From SIG565 sp964607025 (GTDB taxonomy: Bacteria > Bacillota > Clostridia > Oscillospirales > Acutalibacteraceae): a DNA stretch of 64,000 nt. Location of the stretch: the NCBI GenBank assembly GCA_964607025.1, contig CAZSIL010000003.1, positions 23,500-87,499 on the forward strand, in the 5' to 3' direction. A program made the position numbers and the translations under genes. Below are positions 50,898 through 60,163 of the stretch, piece by piece. The stretch's first letter is position 1. Every line of letters starts with the position of its first letter. The notes below the pieces were generated by a model, which saw nothing but the letters and a program-made list of their open reading frames with translations, ran no database searches and was not told the origin of the DNA.

Positions 50898-51563
50898 TTA
50901 CTTATCCTTCTTTATACTAAAACGTTTCTCGGTGCCATTTAATATTCGCACCACATTATCCTTATGTCTGTAAAACACTATAAAACCACACACAAGCATT
51001 ATGATGCTTATTATATACGGGTTAACGTCCCCTAAAAGCCCTAAAAATGCATAAATCACAGTAACTATAACGACTATTACTGTTGCGACGAGTGAGCCCA
51101 AAGATACCATTTTAGCAGTTATGAGGCATATAGCAAACCCAACAAGCCCTAATACAATAGCCGGTGGACAGCACACCGCAAAAATACCGACGCTCGTAGC
51201 CGCCGCCTTGCCGCCGCGGAACTGAAAAAACACAGGCCAACAATGCCCCACCATACAAGCAAAGGCGCAAAGGAATTTTGCATATATAGGATTAAAATAC
51301 GGCATATCGGGTGTATACAAAAAATATTTAAAAACAACGAGCCCTATAACACAAGCGACAACACCCTTTAAGGCGTCTGCCACAAAGGTAAGCGCACCCG
51401 CCTTTGCTCCTGATACACGCAAAACGTTGGTAGTACCCGCATTACCGCTGCCATAATCGCGGATATCGGTATGGTTAAACGCTTTTGTGAATATAACGGC
51501 AAAATTGATACTTCCTATTAAATATGCCGATATCACCGTTAAAACTGCTATTATAAACTTCAT
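50898..51563 (-). CDS. plsY: Glycerol-3-phosphate acyltransferase PlsY
   Basis: Membrane enzyme transferring acyl from acyl-phosphate to glycerol 3-phosphate, the first step to phosphatidic acid. 221 aa, about five helices. Motifs: GSINFAVIF, DYGSGNAGTTNVLR, KGVVACVIG, CMVGHCWPVFFQFRGGKAAAT. It lies between der and gpsA with gaps of 2 bp. Confidence 0.97.
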   Translation of the reverse strand: MKFIIAVLTVISAYLIGSINFAVIFTKAFNHTDIRDYGSGNAGTTNVLRVSGAKAGALTFVADALKGVVACVIGLVVFKYFLYTPDMPYFNPIYAKFLCAFACMVGHCWPVFFQFRGGKAAATSVGIFAVCCPPAIVLGLVGFAICLITAKMVSLGSLVATVIVVIVTVIYAFLGLLGDVNPYIISIIMLVCGFIVFYRHKDNVVRILNGTEKRFSIKKDK

Positions 51564-51565
51564 CT

Positions 51566-52888
51566 TTATTTATCTCCCCGTTCACGAATAACGAATCTTA
51601 CAGGTGTACCTTCAAGACCAAAGGTAGAACGAATTTGGTTTTCTAGATATCTTTGATATGAAAAATGGAATAATTCTGCTTTATTACAGAAGCACACGAA
51701 CGTTGGCGGACGGGTTGATGCTTGCGTTATATAATAAATTTTAAGGCGTTTACCCTTGTCCGACGGGGGCTGAACACGCGCAGTAGCATCGGCTAAAACA
51801 TCGTTTAGTTTACCCGTTGAAATCCGCATTGTGTTTTGCTCGTTTACATACCTTATAAGCTCATAAAGACGGTCTATTCTCTGCCCCGTTTTTGCCGAAA
51901 TAAAGATAATCGGGGCATACGGCATAAAGGAAAAATCGTTCATAAGTTTTTTGCGGTAGGTGTCCATTGTGCGTCCGTCCTTATCCACAATATCCCATTT
52001 ATTAACCGCTATAATACACGCTTTGCCCTGTTCGAGCGCTAAACCTGCAACCTTAGAATCCTGTTCGGTAAAACCCTCTGCACCGTCAAGCATAATAACG
52101 CAAACGTCGCTGCGCTCTATCGCCATTTCGGCACGCAAAACACTGTATTTTTCAATATTATCTTCAACTCGACTCTTTCTGCGCAGTCCCGCAGTATCAA
52201 TAAAATTAAATTTACCGAATTTATTTTCAACAAAAGTATCTATTGCATCGCGCGTAGTTCCCGCAATATCCGACACTATAGAACGTTCTTCACCCGATAA
52301 ACGATTAACAAGCGAAGATTTACCCGCATTGGGTTTGCCGATAATGGCCACATTTATTATGTCCCCTTCATCGTTCTCATCGGTATTTTCGGGGAAAAAC
52401 TCGAACACACGCTCAAGCAAATCTCCCGTTCCGTGACCGTGCACAGAAGATACTGCTACGGGGTCGCCGAGCCCTAAATTATAAAACTCATAAAACTCTA
52501 TAGGTACGTCACCTATACCGTCGCACTTATTAACGCATAGTATTACGGGCTTACCGCTTTTTTGGAGCATTATAGCAACGTCCTGGTCGGCGGCGGTAAC
52601 GCCGCTTTTAACGTCGGTTACAAATATTATAACGTTGGCTGTGTCTATCGCCAGATTTGCTTGTTCTCGCATACTTGATAGTATTATATCATCGGTTTTC
52701 GGCTCGATACCGCCCGTATCGATAAGCATAAACTTGCGCCCCGCCCACTCGGCTTCGCTGTAAATTCGGTCACGCGTAACCCCCGGCGTATCATCAACAA
52801 TGGAAAGCCGTTTTCCGATTAATTTATTAAAAAGTGTGGATTTGCCAACATTTGGACGTCCTACAACGGCAACAACGGGTTTCGCCAT
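51566..52888 (-). CDS. der: GTPase Der (EngA)
   Basis: Ribosome-assembly GTPase with two tandem G domains. 440 aa. G1a GRPNVGKSTL, G3a DTGG, G4a NKCD; G1b GKPNAGKSSL, G3b DTAG, G4b NKWD; C-terminal KH-like domain. It starts at the DUF512 stop and is followed by plsY. Confidence 0.98.
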   Translation of the reverse strand: MAKPVVAVVGRPNVGKSTLFNKLIGKRLSIVDDTPGVTRDRIYSEAEWAGRKFMLIDTGGIEPKTDDIILSSMREQANLAIDTANVIIFVTDVKSGVTAADQDVAIMLQKSGKPVILCVNKCDGIGDVPIEFYEFYNLGLGDPVAVSSVHGHGTGDLLERVFEFFPENTDENDEGDIINVAIIGKPNAGKSSLVNRLSGEERSIVSDIAGTTRDAIDTFVENKFGKFNFIDTAGLRRKSRVEDNIEKYSVLRAEMAIERSDVCVIMLDGAEGFTEQDSKVAGLALEQGKACIIAVNKWDIVDKDGRTMDTYRKKLMNDFSFMPYAPIIFISAKTGQRIDRLYELIRYVNEQNTMRISTGKLNDVLADATARVQPPSDKGKRLKIYYITQASTRPPTFVCFCNKAELFHFSYQRYLENQIRSTFGLEGTPVRFVIRERGDK

Positions 52889-54198
52889 TACTGATTCTCC
52901 TTTCCGAGTAGTTTCTCTACAAACTCATATCCATCATTATTAACGGGCACAAGTTTGACGCTTAATTTGCTTTCTAATTCTTCGGTTGTGACGTCATCCA
53001 AAAACCTATCGTTTTCGTGCCGCAGCATTACTGAAGGTATGTATAAATGACTTCCTAAATCCTTATCCTTTAACTGCTGTATTATATCCGAGCCCGTAAC
53101 AAGACCTGCAACTGTGATTTTCTCACCGAAAAAGTTGTTTTCAATTTTGTGCACTATAATTTCAACCGACGGATATTTGTCGGTTATTTTTTTACTTAAT
53201 TCTTTAATCAGCGGATATGCCGCAACTCCCGTTGCGATAGAAATTTTTCGTGCATTGGGAATTAAATCACAGTCATCCAGCGCTTCCAAAACTTCGCTTT
53301 TGAAAAGTGACCACAACCCAACTCCGTTTTCGAGCTGCAAAAAGTCCCCATAATGTTCGGGGTTTGGAATTTCCCTTTCGGATTTTAAATAAAACTCATC
53401 TGCACCGAATACTCTTATCTCGCCGTACTTATCATAACATTTTTTGTTCGCTTTGTCTATAATATCCAGTACTGCCGCTGCGGTAGCTTTACAATACGGC
53501 TCTATTTTTTCCAGCCCTTCGCGGTATTTGGTAAGCCCTACGGGTACTGCCGCTATACATTTAATATGCTCTTTATTTATTAAATCGTTAAGGGAACGCT
53601 CAAGTTCCGCCCCGTCATTAATATGGGGACAAAGAACTAATTGGCAGTTCATATCAATACCCGCCTTATTCAAACGGTCAATAACCGATAAAACCACCCC
53701 AGCATTTTTATTTTTCATCATACGAACTCTAAGTTCGGGGTTGGTTGTGTGGACAGAAATATTAATCGGGCTAATATGCATTTTTATAATGCGCTCTATT
53801 TCGTGTTCGGTAATATTGGTAAGAGTTATATAATTACCGAAAAGGAACGAAAGACGCGAATCATCATCCTTAAAATAAAGCGATTCTCTCATGCCTTTCG
53901 GTAACTGGTCAATAAAGCAAAATATACACTTGTTTTTGCACGAGCGTTGGCGGTCCATCAAATAGGTCTCGAACTCAAGACCTAATTCGTCATATTCGCT
54001 TTTTTTAACCGTTTTTGTAACGGTTTTGCCCTTGGAATTTATAAAAGTTACGTCAATTTTTGTATCATTCTGATAGAAACGGTAGTCAAGAACGTCCATT
54101 ATACCGTTACCGCTAAGGGAAACGAGTGTATCTCCCGCCTTTATGCCCGTTTTATAAACAGGCGAATTTTTTATAACGTTTTTTACAACAACCGACAT
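52888..54198 (-). CDS. DUF512 protein: PDZ plus radical-SAM-like
   Basis: About 436 aa. The N-terminal PDZ-like segment (about 1-55; NSPVYKTGIKAGDTLVSLSG) is followed by a Cys cluster CKNKCIFCF (C-x3-C-x2-C), the radical-SAM iron-sulfur signature, then the DUF512 domain. Function unknown; it is conserved next to der in Clostridia. The ATG at 54198 has GGGGGTG upstream; the ORF could extend 12 codons. Confidence 0.88.
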   Translation of the reverse strand: MSVVVKNVIKNSPVYKTGIKAGDTLVSLSGNGIMDVLDYRFYQNDTKIDVTFINSKGKTVTKTVKKSEYDELGLEFETYLMDRQRSCKNKCIFCFIDQLPKGMRESLYFKDDDSRLSFLFGNYITLTNITEHEIERIIKMHISPINISVHTTNPELRVRMMKNKNAGVVLSVIDRLNKAGIDMNCQLVLCPHINDGAELERSLNDLINKEHIKCIAAVPVGLTKYREGLEKIEPYCKATAAAVLDIIDKANKKCYDKYGEIRVFGADEFYLKSEREIPNPEHYGDFLQLENGVGLWSLFKSEVLEALDDCDLIPNARKISIATGVAAYPLIKELSKKITDKYPSVEIIVHKIENNFFGEKITVAGLVTGSDIIQQLKDKDLGSHLYIPSVMLRHENDRFLDDVTTEELESKLSVKLVPVNNDGYEFVEKLLGKENQ

Positions 54199-54238
54199 TC
54201 CGACACCCCCTGACAAAATTCGCAAATAAAACAAAATA

Positions 54239-54256
54239 GAGAAGGATTTCCTCCTC
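54239..54256 (-). terminator. Weak terminator-like hairpin after rpmF
   Basis: Minus-strand GAGGAGG-AAAT-CCTTCTC (one G-U) followed by TATTTTGTTTTATTT. Read-through into DUF512 is likely. Confidence 0.6.
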
Positions 54257-54288
54257 CTCTACCCCGTTAAGTTTTAGTTAAATCTTAA

Positions 54289-54471
54289 TTAGTCTTCTAC
54301 TTTAACTACCTGACGGTCGCCGTAATAACCGCAAGAAACGCAAAGGCGATGCGGTCTCTTATAAGCGCCGCAACGGCTGCACTTTACAAGTGTAGGAGCA
54401 CTGATTTTCCATAAATTATTTCTTCTCTTATCACGTCTTGCCTTAGAAGTTCTTCTCTTCGGTACTGCCAT
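54289..54471 (-). CDS. rpmF: 50S ribosomal protein L32
   Basis: 60 aa. MAVPKRRTSKARRDKRRNN and zinc pairs CSRC and CVSC. It follows the DUF177 gene, the near-universal yceD-rpmF order. Confidence 0.98.
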   Translation of the reverse strand: MAVPKRRTSKARRDKRRNNLWKISAPTLVKCSRCGAYKRPHRLCVSCGYYGDRQVVKVED

Positions 54472-54504
54472 TTCTCATTGCCTCCTGAAAACATATAATC
54501 ATAA

Positions 54505-54999
54505 TTATTTTAATAAATCTGCCAGTGCTTGAAGCCGCGGGTCTATTTGCCTTTCTCCGCAACTGCAAGTCGCCCTATTAAGATTTGTCCCACACTGTGC
54601 ACAAATACCTTTACAGTCGTCACAGCATAGATGCTTCATCGGGATGTGAAGCAATACATCGGTGCGGCAAAGCTCGGCCAAGTTAAGCTTCATATCGCTT
54701 ACGAGCAAGATAAAGTCGTTATCCTCATTTTCAATTTCGGTAGCAAGGATATACTCGTTATCAACCGTTATTTCCCGTTCACAGTCCTCACCGCAACGGT
54801 CACACGGCGCATCGTAGCACGCCACACAGTGTATACTTAATAAAACTACACCCGCTTTGTTGGATACTGTGCCTGATACCGAAATCGGTTTCTTGAGTGG
54901 GAACACACCCGAAAATTCAATATCGCTTAAATCCAACTGATACTCAATCGGAGACGTATAACCATCGGTTATAAAAGCTTTTTTTAAATCTAAAATCAT
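54505..54999 (-). CDS. DUF177 (YceD) family protein
   Basis: About 164 aa. In bacteria and plastids YceD proteins are linked to 23S rRNA accumulation and rpmF expression. C-terminal Cys groups (CCDDCKGICAQCGTNLN) probably bind zinc. ATG at 54999 with GGGGG 7 bases upstream; the ORF could extend 8 codons. Upstream of rpmF. Confidence 0.9.
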   Translation of the reverse strand: MILDLKKAFITDGYTSPIEYQLDLSDIEFSGVFPLKKPISVSGTVSNKAGVVLLSIHCVACYDAPCDRCGEDCEREITVDNEYILATEIENEDNDFILLVSDMKLNLAELCRTDVLLHIPMKHLCCDDCKGICAQCGTNLNRATCSCGERQIDPRLQALADLLK

Positions 55000-55028
55000 C
55001 GCTTTACCCCCAAATTGACACATCCTAT

Positions 55029-55057
55029 ATTATATATATATTACTTTTCTTTGTCAA
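55029..55057 (-). promoter_or_regulatory. Promoter of the DUF177-rpmF run
   Basis: Minus-strand -35 TTGACA (55052-55057), 17-bp spacer, -10 TATAAT (55029-55034). Confidence 0.8.
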
Positions 55058-55084
55058 GGGGTATTTTTCCTAAATTTTAAAAGC

Positions 55085-55117
55085 GTAAAACGGCGGTAAA
55101 AAATACCGCCGTTTTAC
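55085..55117 (-). terminator. Terminator of the GntR-ABC operon
   Basis: 14-bp stem GTAAAACGGCGGTA/TACCGCCGTTTTAC with a 5-base loop. The T-run after it is interrupted. Confidence 0.75.
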
Positions 55118-55134
55118 TAAAGAGTTGTTTTATT

Positions 55135-56880
55135 TTATTTCCCTTCCGCTTTGTTTCTAGCTTCTATATCAATTTCGCTGAGTGCTCTTTGGAAATTGAC
55201 ATATTCGGAATCGTTGCGGAACGAGAAAGAAAATGAGGAGTAAATAACCGAACCTTTGTAATCAATGTTTTCGAGAGCGGCACTTGCCCAACTGCCGTAA
55301 ATATGAATTGTATCAAACGAATTATATTTTTCGCTAAACAAACGCTCGGTGTTGGCGGCTTTAAGGTCAGCAACGTATGCTTTTACCAAATTTTCGCCTT
55401 CGGCGCGATTTAGTGTTACGTTAAAATAATCTTTGTCACCAAACTGTCCTTCAAGAGAGAATTCAGGCGCATCACATTCGCCGAACTGCTTTTCGAGTTC
55501 ATTCGTTAATTCGGTTTTGATTATCTCGGCTTTCTCAGCCGTTGCAAACGTGAAAGGAACGAAGTATCTGCGTTCTACCGTTTTTCCGTTTTTAAGCGTA
55601 TACGTTAAGTGTATATACTCGCGTTCTATATATTCTTCCGGTTCGTTTGTTTCGGGTTTATCTCTTACTATCATTTTATGCAAATCGGTTGCAAGTTCTA
55701 TATTTTCAAAATTCATACTCATACCGCGGTAGTTTACGTTTACACACGCAATTTCACTGTTTTCGGGTACGTAATCTTCAAAGCCGAAAACATCGAACGC
55801 TATGCCCGCTGTTACAGTAAAAATACACACAAGGGCTACACTTACAGGCACCACTGCCTTTTTGATATTTTTAAAACCGCGGTTTATAACTATATTATAA
55901 ATTACCGCGCCCAATATCGCACCGATAATACCCGGTATCCAGAAGGAAATTTCAAGACGGTCATTTGCGAAAATTGCGCCTAAAATAAAGTAGCATATAA
56001 CCGACACCACAGTGCCGATAATTACGGGTACAAACTTATAGGCGTATGCCGTTCCTGCCGTTTCAGACTTACGGCGGCGGTAAAGTAAAATACTTGCTAC
56101 CATAATCACAGCCGTCAGCAATATAACGGGTACTGTTATGCTCCACGCAAATGGATTTATCATTAACGGTTCTTCTAAAAATGCGATAAGTTTAATAAGT
56201 GAAAACGTAAACGGTGAAGTATACTGCCAAGCATAAACATAATCGATTGATGCCACACCGTAAAGATTATCTTCACACATACTGCAAATAAGCGCCACTA
56301 TAACGGGAAGTCCTACGTTGAGTGCGGCGAAAGCCACCACCGAATCAAACACCGTGCCTGCGGTAATTATGAAAAGCAGTGTAAACGCGCCGCAAAAGAG
56401 CATCATAAATACAGTAAACAGTCCTGCAGTGATTATTGCCGATATATTTGATTCAACTGTTGGACTAACTGCCACCGCAACAAAGCCGATATATGCGGCT
56501 ATTACGGGGATAAGAGAACTGATGTATGACGCAAAGAAGCGGGAAATCAGCATTTTTGTGCGACTAATAGGCATAGAGTGGAAAGAATCGGATGCGCTTT
56601 TTGAAAATAAGAAACTGAAATTAATATACAAAAGTATAACCAGAAACAGCGTTGCGCCAACCGCTAAAACTATAGCGGCGGGGAAAAATATTTCCTGGAA
56701 ATTTAACCTTTCGGTAACAAAATATTCCAACTGATTGTCAACCAAGCTCATCATATAAAAAGGAGATAAAATGAGCGCTAAAACGGTTGCTACTGCGGTG
56801 AAACCGAGATTTTTTCTCAGTGTAAACAAAAATATATTAAAGGCGGGGCAAAATCTATTCAATGATATTTTTTGCGTCAT
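55135..56880 (-). CDS. ABC-2-like permease of a YtrA-type operon
   Basis: 581 aa. About ten hydrophobic helices: one near 25-45, a group at 67-250, then 285-360. A soluble part (about 375-575) at the C-terminus is rich in charged residues. MPISRTKMLISRFFASYIS is the cytoplasmic motif of this family. The start overlaps the ATPase stop by 26 bp. Similar units are induced by cell-wall-active compounds in B. subtilis (ytrA-type); the substrate here is unknown. Confidence 0.85.
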   Translation of the reverse strand: MTQKISLNRFCPAFNIFLFTLRKNLGFTAVATVLALILSPFYMMSLVDNQLEYFVTERLNFQEIFFPAAIVLAVGATLFLVILLYINFSFLFSKSASDSFHSMPISRTKMLISRFFASYISSLIPVIAAYIGFVAVAVSPTVESNISAIITAGLFTVFMMLFCGAFTLLFIITAGTVFDSVVAFAALNVGLPVIVALICSMCEDNLYGVASIDYVYAWQYTSPFTFSLIKLIAFLEEPLMINPFAWSITVPVILLTAVIMVASILLYRRRKSETAGTAYAYKFVPVIIGTVVSVICYFILGAIFANDRLEISFWIPGIIGAILGAVIYNIVINRGFKNIKKAVVPVSVALVCIFTVTAGIAFDVFGFEDYVPENSEIACVNVNYRGMSMNFENIELATDLHKMIVRDKPETNEPEEYIEREYIHLTYTLKNGKTVERRYFVPFTFATAEKAEIIKTELTNELEKQFGECDAPEFSLEGQFGDKDYFNVTLNRAEGENLVKAYVADLKAANTERLFSEKYNSFDTIHIYGSWASAALENIDYKGSVIYSSFSFSFRNDSEYVNFQRALSEIDIEARNKAEGK

Positions 56881-57751
56881 AACCGTTTACCTCCAATTCA
56901 TACATAAATATTTCTTCAAAAGACGGCGGTATAATCTCCAAAAACTGCGGTAAAAGACGGGCTATATATTCCTTAATTTCCGCTTCATTACCACGGCATA
57001 CTAATTGCACCACCGAGCCGCTTTTTTCGATATTCATAACATCAAGCCCCGAGAAAACCGATATATCGGGCACCATACCAAATACCGCCTGAATTTTGTG
57101 TATACCCTGTCTTAAATTCTCAATATCATCATTAAGCAGTACTTTACCGTTATGCAGTATACCAACAGTATCACAAAGTTCATCCAAATCCCTTAAATTG
57201 TGGGACGCGATAACGGCGGTCATACCGTCACTCACACCCTCGGCTAAAAGAGATTTTAGTACCTTTCTCATAATCGGGTCAAGACCGTCAAACGCTTCAT
57301 CAAGCAGTAAGTATTTCGGCTTTGTGGAAATTGCGAGTATCAGCGCCGCCTGACGTTGCATACCCTTTGACATTGCGGAAATTCTCGCGCGTCTATCAAG
57401 CGGAAAGATTTTTAATAACTGTTCGAATCGCTCAATATCAAAATCCTTATAAATCATTTTATAAAAACGCATCATTTCGTTTAAGTTTGACTGATGGATA
57501 AAGTATGGCGTATCGGGCAGATAACATATTTTGCTTTTAATAAGTGAATTATCAAACGGATTCTCATTATCAACCAATATTTCGCCGCCATCCGCCATAT
57601 ACACACCTGAAATCAGTCGCATAAAGGTAGATTTACCTGAACCGTTTGAGCCCACAAGCCCATATATTGAGCCCTCAGGGATTTCAAAAGTAACGTTATC
57701 AAGCGCACATTTGTCGCCGAATTTTTTAGTAAGGTTTACAGCTTTTATCAT
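56855..57751 (-). CDS. ABC transporter ATP-binding protein (YtrB-like)
   Basis: 298 aa. Walker A LVGSNGSGKSTFMRL, signature SAMSKGMQRQAALILA, Walker B YLLLDEAFDG, H-loop ASHN. A C-terminal extension of about 80 residues is typical of this ABC-2 class. It overlaps the GntR regulator by 4 bp upstream and the permease downstream. Confidence 0.92.
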   Translation of the reverse strand: MIKAVNLTKKFGDKCALDNVTFEIPEGSIYGLVGSNGSGKSTFMRLISGVYMADGGEILVDNENPFDNSLIKSKICYLPDTPYFIHQSNLNEMMRFYKMIYKDFDIERFEQLLKIFPLDRRARISAMSKGMQRQAALILAISTKPKYLLLDEAFDGLDPIMRKVLKSLLAEGVSDGMTAVIASHNLRDLDELCDTVGILHNGKVLLNDDIENLRQGIHKIQAVFGMVPDISVFSGLDVMNIEKSGSVVQLVCRGNEAEIKEYIARLLPQFLEIIPPSFEEIFMYELEVNGYDAKNIIE

Positions 57752-58113
57752 TTATTACCCTCCGATTCCTTTACTATATTTATAAGTTCTTCTGATGATA
57801 AGCCCATTTGTTTGGCTTCGTTTATGGCATTTAAAAATTGGTCGGCTGCTTTTTGCTTTATCGCCGCGGCACAATCCGATTCACTCGCAATAAACGAGCC
57901 CTTGCCCGCTACGGAATATATTATGCCCTTTTCTTCAAGCATCCGATACGCTCGCTGTACGGTGTTGGGATTTATTGACATTTTTTGCGCCAACTGTCTC
58001 ACCGACGGCAGCGGCTCATCGGGTTTTAAAACGCCCCACATTTTGAGCCGAATAATTCCGTTTACCAACTGGTCGTATATCGGCACACCGCTTTTATAAT
58101 CTAACTGTAGCAC
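57748..58113 (-). CDS. GntR family regulator, YtrA subfamily
   Basis: 121 aa, N-terminal GntR winged helix (1-75; PSVRQLAQKMSINPNTVQRAYRMLEEKG) with only a short helical tail, which is the YtrA layout and is found with ABC operons. Likely represses the three-gene operon it leads. The start ATG has AGGAATG upstream. Confidence 0.92.
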   Translation of the reverse strand: MLQLDYKSGVPIYDQLVNGIIRLKMWGVLKPDEPLPSVRQLAQKMSINPNTVQRAYRMLEEKGIIYSVAGKGSFIASESDCAAAIKQKAADQFLNAINEAKQMGLSSEELINIVKESEGNK

Positions 58114-58141
58114 CTACGCATTCCTCCGTCCTTACTGTATT

Positions 58142-58190
58142 AGTTCGATTAGTACAGTTATATAGTACACCATATTAGTTTCGTTGTCAA
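58142..58190 (-). promoter_or_regulatory. Promoter and operator of the GntR-ABC operon
   Basis: Minus-strand -35 TTGACA (58185-58190), 17-bp spacer, -10 TACTAT (58162-58167). ACTAAT occurs three times over the promoter and start, and GTAC (58152-58155 and 58165-58168) occurs twice, 13 bp apart. These are candidate regulator sites. Confidence 0.65.
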
Positions 58191-58208
58191 TAGTTTTTTG
58201 CAAAAAAA

Positions 58209-58236
58209 TAACCGCAGTGAAATTTCACTGCGGTTA
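58209..58236 (-). terminator. putP terminator
   Basis: A 28-base perfect palindrome (TAACCGCAGTGAAA and its complement, no loop base), with T-run on the minus strand. Confidence 0.85.
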
Positions 58237-58249
58237 AAAATTTGATTTA

Positions 58250-59809
58250 TTAGTCCATTGCGATGGTTTTTGCTTTTTCAAAATCTTCTTCAATTTCGGC
58301 AGAGGGTTTCTTTGTAAGAAGAGAAACTACCACAATTAAAATTGATGAGAAGATAAACGCGGGAAGCAACTCGTAAATCGCAAATACACCGCCGAGTTTA
58401 CTGATAAGCAACTTCCAAATGAATACCATAGCGGCGCCGCCTACCATACCTGCAACGGCACCCGATTGCGTTGTGCGTTTCCAGAAAAGTGAGAATAGCA
58501 TAAGCGGACCGAACGTAGCACCAAATCCTGCCCAAGCAAATGATACAAGGTCAAATATAACGCTTTTTTCATCCAATGCAAAAATTATGGCGATAATTGC
58601 TATTACCAAAAGTGTTATTCTTGTAACAACCATAACCTTTTTGTCGGTTGCATCTTTTTTCAAAATACCTTGATAGATATTTTTTGCAAAAGCCGATGCG
58701 GCAATAAGCAAATAAGAGTCGGACGAACTGATTGTCGCCGCCAAAATACCAGCCATAACAAAGCCCGCAAGAATGGGCGGTAAAGAAGTGGTTGCGAGTG
58801 TTATAAATATGTTTTCTGCGCCCGATTTTGTAAGATGCGCTACGGGGAATAACTGGCGACCTACAATGCCGATAAATACTGCAACTGCCAAAGATATAAC
58901 AACCCAAACCATTGCAATTCTTCTTGACATTTTGAGTTCCTTTTCTTTGCGGATAGCCATAAATCGCAACAGTACCTGAGGCATACCGAAGTAACCAAGT
59001 CCCCAAGCCATCATAGAGCAAACCGTTAATATACCGTATGGTGCGGCTTCGCCAAACAGGGGTTTGCCGTTTTCAACCAGCTGCGTACCATTTTCAACTA
59101 CTGGTGTTGCCAAACCGAAAAACTCAAGGAAGCCCGGAATTTCTCTTGCGTTTTCAATAACTGCATTTATACCGCCCGCCTTAACAGTAGCGATAATAAC
59201 AATAACCGTAAGCGCTACCACCATAACAATCGCCTGCATAAAGTCAGACGCACTCTCAGCCAGGAAGCCGCCTAAAATTGTGTAGATAAGCACAAAGAAT
59301 GCTCCAACGAGCATCATAGCGATATACGGTGTGCCGAAAAGAGTTGAAAACAGTTTACCGCAGGTTACAAAGCAACTTGATGCGTAAACCGTAAAGAATA
59401 CGAGAATGAACAGCGCCGCAATAGTCATAATAATCTTCTTGTTTTCTCTGAAACGGTTTGAGAAAAACTCGGGAAGAGTTATAGAATTGTTGGCTACAAT
59501 ACTGTAACGGCGAAGCCGCTTAGATACGATAAGCCAGTTAAAATATGTACCGACTGCAAGACCGATAGCGGTCCAAGCGGCGTCTGCCAAACCGCACCAA
59601 TATGCAACACCGGGCAGCCCCATCAAAAGCCATCCGCTCATATCCGATGCCTCGGCGCTCATAGCCGTTACCCAAGGGCCGAGTGTTCTGCCGCCTAAAA
59701 AGTAGTTTTCAGAACTTTTGTTGGCTTTTTTGGCAAAAACTATACCAATAGCCACAACTGCCGCCATGTAAATTATCATAGCGATAAGGATTTGTACTTT
59801 ATTATCCAT
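58250..59809 (-). CDS. putP: Sodium/proline symporter
   Basis: Solute:sodium symporter family, about 519 aa with about 13 helices. SSENYFLGGRTLGPWVTAMSAEASDMSGWLLMG contains the first sodium and proline site residues typical of PutP. The start ATG 59809 has GGGGT upstream; the ORF extends 16 codons further. Monocistronic. Confidence 0.93.
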   Translation of the reverse strand: MDNKVQILIAMIIYMAAVVAIGIVFAKKANKSSENYFLGGRTLGPWVTAMSAEASDMSGWLLMGLPGVAYWCGLADAAWTAIGLAVGTYFNWLIVSKRLRRYSIVANNSITLPEFFSNRFRENKKIIMTIAALFILVFFTVYASSCFVTCGKLFSTLFGTPYIAMMLVGAFFVLIYTILGGFLAESASDFMQAIVMVVALTVIVIIATVKAGGINAVIENAREIPGFLEFFGLATPVVENGTQLVENGKPLFGEAAPYGILTVCSMMAWGLGYFGMPQVLLRFMAIRKEKELKMSRRIAMVWVVISLAVAVFIGIVGRQLFPVAHLTKSGAENIFITLATTSLPPILAGFVMAGILAATISSSDSYLLIAASAFAKNIYQGILKKDATDKKVMVVTRITLLVIAIIAIIFALDEKSVIFDLVSFAWAGFGATFGPLMLFSLFWKRTTQSGAVAGMVGGAAMVFIWKLLISKLGGVFAIYELLPAFIFSSILIVVVSLLTKKPSAEIEEDFEKAKTIAMD

Positions 59810-59865
59810 TTTTACCCCTTTTTCTTTTACATTGATTTTGCCTAAAAATAGAAACAATTTACAAT

Positions 59866-59894
59866 ATTATACAACAAATCTACTTTGCGGTCAA
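59866..59894 (-). promoter_or_regulatory. putP promoter
   Basis: Minus-strand -35 TTGACC (59889-59894), 17-bp spacer, -10 TATAAT (59866-59871). Confidence 0.75.
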
Positions 59895-59993
59895 TCATTT
59901 TATTTATCATTATTAAAAAAGGCAAAAAACGTGCTTTATATATGTTGTATATTATATAAATATAATAAAATTTAAAAATATGCACAAATTCGG

Positions 59994-60022
59994 TTGACAA
60001 GTATTATCTATTATGCTAAAAT
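59994..60022 (+). promoter_or_regulatory. pyrC-carB promoter
   Basis: -35 TTGACA (59994-59999), 17-bp spacer, -10 TAAAAT (60017-60022); expected start about 60029. Confidence 0.8.
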
Positions 60023-60034
60023 GACAAAGATGAA

Positions 60035-60146
60035 TCTTTAAGACGATACAGAGATATCGGCAAGATTGAACAAAAACAAAAAATCGCAGTTTTGGACTGC
60101 CCGTTTTGTTATGCTCAACCTTGCTACACAGCAAGGTTTTTTATTT
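60035..60146 (+). promoter_or_regulatory. PyrR-type transcription attenuator
   Basis: A PyrR-binding hairpin at 60035-60065: TCTT/AAGA base, conserved TTTAA side, CGATA/TATCG stem and CAGAGA loop, then GCAAG. A second hairpin GCAGT/ACTGC is at 60086-60100. The terminator is 60117-60138 (AACCTTGC/GCAAGGTT) with T-run. Bases 60060-60069 (GCAAGATTGA) can instead pair with 60115-60124 (TCAACCTTGC; 9 of 10), forming an antiterminator that breaks both the PyrR hairpin and the terminator. High UMP with PyrR would thus shut off pyrC-carB. Confidence 0.85.
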
Positions 60147-60163
60147 TAGGAAGGAAAAGAAAA

